A DNA stretch of 10,605 nt from Ponticaulis sp. (lineage in GTDB: Bacteria > Pseudomonadota > Alphaproteobacteria > Caulobacterales > Hyphomonadaceae). The stretch lies in the NCBI GenBank assembly GCA_002699325.1, contig PABS01000029.1, positions 15,893-26,497 of the forward strand, in the 5' to 3' direction. The translations under genes and the position numbers were made by a program. Below the pieces are notes generated by a model. That model saw only the letters and a program-made list of their open reading frames with translations. It searched no databases and had not been told where the DNA came from. Each line of letters opens with the position of its first letter. The first letter of the stretch is position 1. Positions 5,807-10,605 of this stretch are shown here, in pieces.

Positions 5807-8520
5807 ATCTTTCCATAGTTCGCGCGAAAATCAGCCGCACACATGCGCGCCTGATGCGGCTTCGCCTGTTCGAAGCCTTTGCCGTGCCTGTGGGACTATT
5901 TCTAACGGCCCTCATTCTGGTCGCTTCAGGCGTCTTTTTCCAGTTTTCGTCTGCGTTTCAAGCTCTTCTGTGGTTCGGATTTGTCGCGATCATGATCGCG
6001 ACGATCACGCGAGGCGTGCTGAGATATCGTCAGCCGACGCGCAGTGAAGCCCAGGACTATCTCGACGAGACACATCCGGAACGCCCGATCTCAACCCTGT
6101 CTGACCGGCCGGTTGTCACGTCAGCCGATACGCGCCGCTATTGGGATCGCCATCGCGCACGCATGCTGAAAACCCTGAAAGGTTTGAAAGCGCCGTCGTT
6201 CGAAGACGAGTGGAAAGGTCACGACCCGCTTTATCTGCGTTATGTCATGCCGCTCTTGCTGGTGGTGGTTCTGCTCGCGAACCCGGCGAATGGTCCTGAT
6301 CGGCTTCGTGCTGCAGCTAGCACCGACCTGGGCGCCCTGTTCGGTGCTGACCAGTTAGAGATTTCAGCCTGGATCACCCCGCCCGATCACACAGGTGAGG
6401 CACCCGTCTTTCTGAGCAAAGACACTCCAGAGGTCGCGATCCCGACCGGCAGCATTCTGACTCTTCGTGTGCATGGCCCGGGAAGACCCACGCTCAAACG
6501 CGAAGCGACAGGCGAAGCTGATATGGATGGCAAGCGGAATATCCGCCTCGAGACAATGCCGGACGGCGCCTATCAGGCTGAGCTACCCATCAATGTTTCA
6601 CAAACCGTACGCGTCACCTTCTGGGGCGAACGCGCGCGCTGGCAGCTGAACACCGACCCCGATACGCCGCCGGACATAACTTTTGAGGAAGACCCCTCCG
6701 TTGGCGAGGATGATGCACTGGCTGTCGCCTGGTCGGCAGAAGATGACTATGGGATTGAAAGCGTTTCGCTGAACATTCGTCCGACACCTGAAACTGGCAT
6801 GCCGGAGGGCGAAAGCGACCGCGTCGCAATCGAGCTGCCCATGGCACTTGCGCGCTCCATCGACGAGGTCACAAGCCTCGACATGACACGCCATAAATGG
6901 GCCGGACTTGAAGTCGAGCTGCAACTGATTGCGCAGGATGCCTCCGGACAGATCGGCGAAAGCGATACTGTGACAATGGTGTTGCCGGAAAAGCTTTTCC
7001 TCGAACCTCTGGCACAGGCCAGCCAGGAAATCCGGCTTGTGGTCATGCGTGAACCAGATGAATTCACCGCGCCTCCGGAAACGGCACCAGAATTTGACCG
7101 TGAACGCCGCGGCCTCGGCGACCGTCTTGATCGGGCACCATCAGGTGTGCAACGCGCGTCCATGATGCTGGATGCGGTGACGTATAAGCCGGCCGGCTAT
7201 TTTGACGACCTGACCGTCTATTTTGGCCTGCGTCAGGCGCATGAACTTCTGAAACTGGCAAAATCTGAGGGCGATGTTTTGCCAGTAGATGACCTTCTCT
7301 GGTCTGTCGCTCTGCGCGCCGAGTACGGCACTGTCGCCGACGCGGCCCGCCGCCTTGAGGCTGCACGCCGCGAGCTTGAGCGCGCCCTTCGCGACGGTGC
7401 CAGCGAAGATGAGATCCGTCGCCTTATGGAAGCTTATCGCGAAGCCGCTGAAGATTATATTGCCGCCCGGATGGCCGAAGCCATGATGAATGGCACACCT
7501 CCTGATGCAGGTGGTAATGGTGGTGGTAGTGGCGAAACGCTTGGCGGCAATGATCTTGCCGACATGCTGGATGCGCTGGAAGATCTGACAGAGACTGGCG
7601 CAACCGACGCCGCACGTCAGCTGCTTTCTGATGTCTCAGACCTTCTCAACAATCTCGATTTTCAGACAGGCGGCGGCAGCGGAAGCGGCGACATGTTCGG
7701 TCAGCAAGGCGAGCCCGGCGAGAACGAAGAAGACGTTCCTGAAGAGGAGAACCGTCTTCAGGGCGCGCTTGATCGTCTCGCTGAAATTCTCGAAGAACAG
7801 CGACGCCTGAACGATGAGACCCTTCAGGAGCGCTTTGGCTCCAACGATGGCTCAGAAGACGGCGATGATGAGCAGGACGGCCAGGGCCAGTCCGGCGGCC
7901 AATCTCCGGGCCAACAGCCGGGCACGTCCCAGCCTGGTGGCAATATGCCGGGTCAGATGCCCGGTCAGTCTGAAGGCGAAGGCCAGCCCGGTAGCCAGTT
8001 CGGTCAGAACTCCGGCGAAGGCGAGCAAGGCGGAATGGGCACGTCTGACATGCTCGCAGATCGCCAGTCAGAGCTCACTGATCAGCTGGACATGTTCCGC
8101 CAGGACAACGATGCCGATAGCGGCGTCGGCACTGAAACCACAGATCAGGCGCTGGATGACGCCGGACGCGCGCTAGCTCTGGCCGAACGTGCCCTTCGCG
8201 AGGGTGATCTGAACGCGGCGCAATACTATCAGGACGAAGCCATTCGCGACCTGCGCGAAGCTGCCGGGGAACTGTCTGAAGATCTTGATGACATGCGCAA
8301 TGCCCGACGCGACGACTCCAATGGCGGTGGCCAGGAGCGTGATCCGCTGGGTCGGACCGGCACGGGCACGCAGCCAAATGATGGCGACGGTATTGAAGTG
8401 CCAGATCAGGCGGACCGACAGCGCGCCCGCGACATTCTTGATGCGCTGCGTGAACGGCTCAACAATTCCGATGATCCTGAAGAGCGCGAATATCTGAGAC
8501 GCCTGCTCGACCGGTTCTGA
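5791..8520 (+). CDS. DUF4175/TIGR02302 family envelope protein
   Basis: This 909-residue alphaproteobacterial protein of unknown function typically sits after lysA. The start is GTG at 5791, inside lysA in another frame; the next candidate, ATG at 5854, would cut into the basic leader and has no ribosome-binding site. There are three membrane segments, at about residues 28–50, 53–74 and 150–165. The first pair is a hairpin, and a basic domain with DRHRARMLKTLKGLK (119–133) lies before the third. From about 175 onward the chain is probably periplasmic: a beta-rich part (about 190–390) resembling Ig-like modules, then long charged helices (for example 508–565). Gly-rich patches follow near 570–590 and 627–640, then a Gly/Pro/Gln linker at 689–751. 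The end (752–909) is charged and helical. No catalytic motif is seen. The operon position suggests a cell-wall or envelope role, which is inference only. Confidence 0.9.
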   Translation: MAEVLNLSIVRAKISRTHARLMRLRLFEAFAVPVGLFLTALILVASGVFFQFSSAFQALLWFGFVAIMIATITRGVLRYRQPTRSEAQDYLDETHPERPISTLSDRPVVTSADTRRYWDRHRARMLKTLKGLKAPSFEDEWKGHDPLYLRYVMPLLLVVVLLANPANGPDRLRAAASTDLGALFGADQLEISAWITPPDHTGEAPVFLSKDTPEVAIPTGSILTLRVHGPGRPTLKREATGEADMDGKRNIRLETMPDGAYQAELPINVSQTVRVTFWGERARWQLNTDPDTPPDITFEEDPSVGEDDALAVAWSAEDDYGIESVSLNIRPTPETGMPEGESDRVAIELPMALARSIDEVTSLDMTRHKWAGLEVELQLIAQDASGQIGESDTVTMVLPEKLFLEPLAQASQEIRLVVMREPDEFTAPPETAPEFDRERRGLGDRLDRAPSGVQRASMMLDAVTYKPAGYFDDLTVYFGLRQAHELLKLAKSEGDVLPVDDLLWSVALRAEYGTVADAARRLEAARRELERALRDGASEDEIRRLMEAYREAAEDYIAARMAEAMMNGTPPDAGGNGGGSGETLGGNDLADMLDALEDLTETGATDAARQLLSDVSDLLNNLDFQTGGGSGSGDMFGQQGEPGENEEDVPEEENRLQGALDRLAEILEEQRRLNDETLQERFGSNDGSEDGDDEQDGQGQSGGQSPGQQPGTSQPGGNMPGQMPGQSEGEGQPGSQFGQNSGEGEQGGMGTSDMLADRQSELTDQLDMFRQDNDADSGVGTETTDQALDDAGRALALAERALREGDLNAAQYYQDEAIRDLREAAGELSEDLDDMRNARRDDSNGGGQERDPLGRTGTGTQPNDGDGIEVPDQADRQRARDILDALRERLNNSDDPEEREYLRRLLDRF
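5983..6002. repeat. Perfect 20-base palindrome inside DUF4175 gene
   Basis: The half-site GTCGCGATCA is followed directly by its exact reverse complement, giving an uninterrupted 20-base dyad. It encodes VAIMIAT in the second membrane segment. The palindromic core contains two GATC tetranucleotides around CATG and two overlapping TCGCGA-type hexamers at the flanks. It could be a protein-binding site or a by-product of mirrored codons (GTC GCG ATC ATG ATC GCG AC). Confidence 0.6.
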
Positions 8521-8522
8521 TC

Positions 8523-9047
8523 TCAGGTGCGCACGGCACCGAGATAGGGAAGCCCGCGATAAATGCCGGCATCATCCATGCCATAACCAACGAGAAACCG
8601 GTCTGGCGCATCATAAGCCCAGGCGTCGAGCCCATCTTTCGGAGCCTGCGGTTTACGCGCAAGCACGCATGAGACCACTTCACGCGCCCCCTTGCTGAGC
8701 AAGTGCTGGCGGGCAAAGGCGAGCGTGCGGCCCGTGTCATAGACGTCATCAATGAGAAGAACGCCCCGTCCCTTGATGTTTCGAGAAAGATCGGCGCGCA
8801 CGACCACACGCCCAGAGCTTTCGCGGTCATCGCGATAGCTTTCAAGCCAGAGCGCATCCAGCATGGGATGAATGTCAAAACGTGATAGCTGGCGCATCAG
8901 ATCGGTTGTGAAGGGTGACGCCCCCAGAAGGATGGTGACGGCTGTCCAGTCTCCCTGCATTCGCGGCGCAAGACCGGATGCCAGGCGCGCAATGCGCGAT
9001 TGCAGCTCATCTTCGTCGAGCAGAACGTCAAATTGCGTTGAACTCAT
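8523..9047 (-). CDS. hpt: Hypoxanthine-type phosphoribosyltransferase, divergent
   Basis: This 174-residue purine phosphoribosyltransferase transfers ribose-5-phosphate from PRPP to hypoxanthine or guanine, giving IMP or GMP (salvage, cytosol). The PRPP-binding motif is VLLIDDVYDTGRTL (96–109), with acidic pair D100/D101 and D104 as the likely base contact. The flexible loop is LESYRDDRESSG (68–79). The purine pocket has K132 and FLVGYGMD (151–158), followed by YRGLPYLGAV. These match Hpt in order and spacing. In the pyrophosphate loop, the Lys usual in LKGS/LKGG is replaced by Leu41 (LLGAS, codon 8925–8927), so substrate handling may differ. The ATG lies 17 bases after the zinc-ribbon stop, so the two form one leftward operon. 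Its stop is only 2 bases from the DUF4175 stop, tail to tail. The exact base specificity is not shown by the sequence. Confidence 0.88.
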   Translation of the reverse strand: MSSTQFDVLLDEDELQSRIARLASGLAPRMQGDWTAVTILLGASPFTTDLMRQLSRFDIHPMLDALWLESYRDDRESSGRVVVRADLSRNIKGRGVLLIDDVYDTGRTLAFARQHLLSKGAREVVSCVLARKPQAPKDGLDAWAYDAPDRFLVGYGMDDAGIYRGLPYLGAVRT

Positions 9048-9064
9048 TGGCGGCGCACTCCGCT

Positions 9065-9982
9065 TCAGCCGTGCTCGTCTGCCGGTTCGTGTCCGGTTTC
9101 AGCCGGAGATACATCATGTGCGTCGTGATGGGTAGACTGGACCTCTGTATTCTCGCTTATCAGCGCAGGCTCACCATGAGCGGCTTCATCCGGAACGACG
9201 TGCTCCTCGGCGTGAGCGGGGGCAACGTCATGGGTTTCCGCGTCATGACTTTCGATATCAGCTTCAGGCGCAACAAGGCGCAGACTGTCATCTGAATCAA
9301 CAAAGGTCACAGCCATTTCGTAAGCCGCCAGCGAGGGGCTATCGAGACGCGAGGAGAACTCAATCACAGCGCCTGGCTGGATACTCATCTCCTCAGGCAT
9401 GATGAGGACGCTTTCAACACCCTGCCCGCCATCATCCAGAAGATCGACGCGCACATTCGGCACCGGCTGGACTTTTTTCGTGACATTCACCATTCCGCCG
9501 ACAATCGTCAGAACCGGGGTCGTGCCATCAAAAATCCGGTCGGCGCTGACATCGGTGAACTCAACGCCGAAACGGTTCACGTCAAGACCGGCCATGGCAT
9601 AGGCGCTTGAGGCTTCCGGAAATGCGCGGACCACATCATCCCGCTTGAGGATCGCAGTGGCACCGACAGCAAGAAAAACAGCCGCCGTTCCGCCCCAGGC
9701 GGCCAGCGCCGCCACCTTCGACCCATTACGTTTGCGGGCCATTTCCTTTGCGCGATAGGCCTGATGCGGCGCGACGTCACCGGGTGCTGCGCTCGCTTTA
9801 CGCATGCGCTCGACTTTCTCGCGACTCAGATCTGAAGCATTGATTTCTTCTTCGAGGGACAATTCAGGCTGTGCAAACCAGGCATGTGAGCACGCAGCGC
9901 AGCGCACAGTCCGCCCGCTGGCGCCGATGGACTCATCTTCCGCAAAATATTGTGCAGAACAGGATGGACATGTGAGGATCAC
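9065..9982 (-). CDS. MJ0042-type zinc-ribbon membrane protein with His-rich tail
   Basis: I place the start at GTG 9980–9982 (305 residues), because the family normally begins one or two residues before the ILTCPSC-type motif and GGAG lies 9 bases upstream. A more upstream GTG at 10007–10009 would add nine residues but falls within a dyad and lacks a good ribosome-binding site. Residues 5–31 form the zinc ribbon: CPSC (C5, C8) and CAAC (C28, C31). A charged linker follows, then one membrane segment (about 89–112) after a basic ARKRNGSK stretch, so the ribbon is cytosolic and the rest periplasmic. Residues about 130–230 resemble a DUF3426-type beta domain. The last about 60 residues (246–304) hold ten His among many Asp/Glu and may bind metal. 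The protein is cotranscribed with hpt and divergent from ftsE, an arrangement I recall from other alphaproteobacteria. Function unknown. Confidence 0.85.
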   Translation of the reverse strand: MILTCPSCSAQYFAEDESIGASGRTVRCAACSHAWFAQPELSLEEEINASDLSREKVERMRKASAAPGDVAPHQAYRAKEMARKRNGSKVAALAAWGGTAAVFLAVGATAILKRDDVVRAFPEASSAYAMAGLDVNRFGVEFTDVSADRIFDGTTPVLTIVGGMVNVTKKVQPVPNVRVDLLDDGGQGVESVLIMPEEMSIQPGAVIEFSSRLDSPSLAAYEMAVTFVDSDDSLRLVAPEADIESHDAETHDVAPAHAEEHVVPDEAAHGEPALISENTEVQSTHHDAHDVSPAETGHEPADEHG

Positions 9983-10066
9983 TGAAGTTTTCTCCACTCC
10001 GAATGGCACCCGGATCTGGTGCCTTGCCTGATCATTCTGACAGTCCGGAAAGGACTGACGCGCAAC
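9983..10066. promoter_or_regulatory. Divergent region of ftsE and the zinc-ribbon gene with two dyads
   Basis: These 84 bases must carry the leftward and rightward promoters or their leaders; no convincing −35/−10 pair can be named. Two perfect short inverted repeats stand out. One is GGCACC-N7-GGTGCC (10005–10023) in the leader of the zinc-ribbon gene. The other is CAGTCC-N5-GGACTG (10041–10057). The second contains the likely ftsE ribosome-binding site AAAGGA (10049–10054), 12 bases before the ATG, so a hairpin here could limit ribosome access. Neither is followed by a T-run, so they are not intrinsic terminators. Confidence 0.45.
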
Positions 10067-10605
10067 ATGACAACCGAGTCCTCATACGCAGTCGATGAAC
10101 CGACGATCCGGGTCGTCGGGGTAAACCACGGGTATATCTCGGGCGATAATGTGTTGAGCGACATTAACATGGAGTTAAGTTCTGGCTCCTTCACCTTCCT
10201 CACCGGCCCGTCCGGATCGGGCAAAACGACGCTGATGCAACTGCTCTACGCAGCGCAAAAGCCGCGTGTGGGGAGCGTATCCCTGTTCGGTGTAGAGACC
10301 ACTGAAGCCTCCCGGAAAACCCTCACCCGCCTGCGTCGGCGAATCGGTGTTGTGTATCAGGATTTTCGCCTTCTCGACCACCTTTCCGCCTATGAGAACG
10401 CCGCCCTGCCCCTTCGCGTGACCGGGCGCCACGAACGCGAATACCGCGATGACGTCATGGAGCTGTTGCAGTGGGTGGGCCTTGGCGACAGAGTTCAGGC
10501 CAAACCGACAACCTTGTCTGGCGGAGAACAACAGCGCGTTGCCATCGCCCGTGCGCTGGTCAACAAACCCGATCTTCTCATCGCAGACGAGCCGACAGGC
10601 AATGT
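10067..10605 (+). CDS. ftsE: Cell-division ABC ATPase FtsE (3' end cut by window edge)
   Basis: The first 179 residues of about 220–240 are present. FtsE is the cytosolic ATPase that works with membrane protein FtsX at the division site to activate peptidoglycan hydrolases. Visible motifs are the A-loop tyrosine Y23 in NHGYISG, Walker [10 protein letters not shown] (47–55), Q-loop Q98 in VVYQDFRLL, the ABC signature [15 protein letters not shown] (150–164) and Walker [11 protein letters not shown] (170–179). [22 protein letters not shown] is characteristic of FtsE rather than of transport ATPases. There are about ten extra residues before the usual start of the fold. An in-frame GTG at 10019 is an alternative start, but the ATG at 10067 is preferred. 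ftsX is expected immediately downstream, outside the window. Confidence 0.93.
   Translation, partial: MTTESSYAVDEPTIRVVGVNHGYISGDNVLSDINMELSSGSFTFLTGPSGSGKTTLMQLLYAAQKPRVGSVSLFGVETTEASRKTLTRLRRRIGVVYQDFRLLDHLSAYENAALPLRVTGRHEREYRDDVMELLQWVGLGDRVQAKPTTLSGGEQQRVAIARALVNKPDLLIADEPTGN

Noticed and set aside
7855..8043. Gly/Gln/Pro-rich stretch as a tandem DNA repeat or CRISPR-like array
   Set aside because: The units are irregular in length and sequence at the DNA level; the pattern is protein low complexity, with no conserved spacer structure.
8526..8540. GGTGC-N5-GCACC as a terminator at the DUF4175/hpt junction
   Set aside because: It has a stem of only five pairs, no T-run, and lies inside the hpt coding end.
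8459..8878. 139-codon open frame overlapping hpt in another frame
   Set aside because: The hpt frame carries the PRPP signature and purine-pocket motifs in order; the alternative frame has none.
10041..10057. CAGTCC-N5-GGACTG as an intrinsic terminator
   Set aside because: It lies between two divergent starts and has no T-run, so it is more plausible as a leader hairpin or operator.
1..10605. Signs of horizontal transfer, phage, insertion sequence or defence island
   Set aside because: No transposase, integrase, toxin-antitoxin, terminal inverted repeat or tRNA is visible, and the genes are ordinary alphaproteobacterial core genes in a familiar order.

Overview
The window looks like a stretch of core chromosome from an alphaproteobacterium. 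The evidence is a ChvI-type response regulator, a DUF4175/TIGR02302 gene directly after lysA, an argH–lptM-like–lysA operon, and an MJ0042-type zinc-ribbon gene plus hpt head-to-head with ftsE. The family is an inference; a marine stalked or prosthecate lineage (Hyphomonadaceae-like) fits best, but the sequence alone does not prove it. I see no insertion sequence, phage gene, CRISPR array, tRNA or rRNA, and coding density is very high.

Left part (1–2768): the start of a chvI-like response regulator runs leftward off the edge. It is divergent across 138 bases from a 571-residue cytoplasmic protein that I do not recognise. That gene abuts, tail to tail, a leftward gene for a membrane-anchored TlpA-type thiol-disulfide protein.

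Middle (2811–8520): one compact rightward operon. argH (last step of arginine synthesis) overlaps a small LptM-like outer-membrane lipoprotein gene by 4 bases. Nine bases later comes lysA (meso-diaminopimelate to lysine), which overlaps a 909-residue DUF4175 envelope protein by 16 bases. The operon mixes amino-acid end steps, one of them competing with peptidoglycan for diaminopimelate, with envelope proteins.

Right part (8523–10605): a leftward two-gene unit holds an MJ0042 zinc-ribbon/transmembrane protein with a histidine-rich tail, followed by a divergent purine phosphoribosyltransferase (hpt). Head to head with it, ftsE (ATPase of the FtsEX division complex) runs off the right edge after the Walker B motif. 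The 84-base divergent gap contains two small perfect dyads, one of which covers the ftsE ribosome-binding site.

No clearly new defence or mobile system is visible. The most open items are the 571-residue orphan, the DUF4175 protein with its Gly/Pro/Gln-rich linker, the His-rich tail of the zinc-ribbon protein, and the altered pyrophosphate-loop lysine of Hpt.
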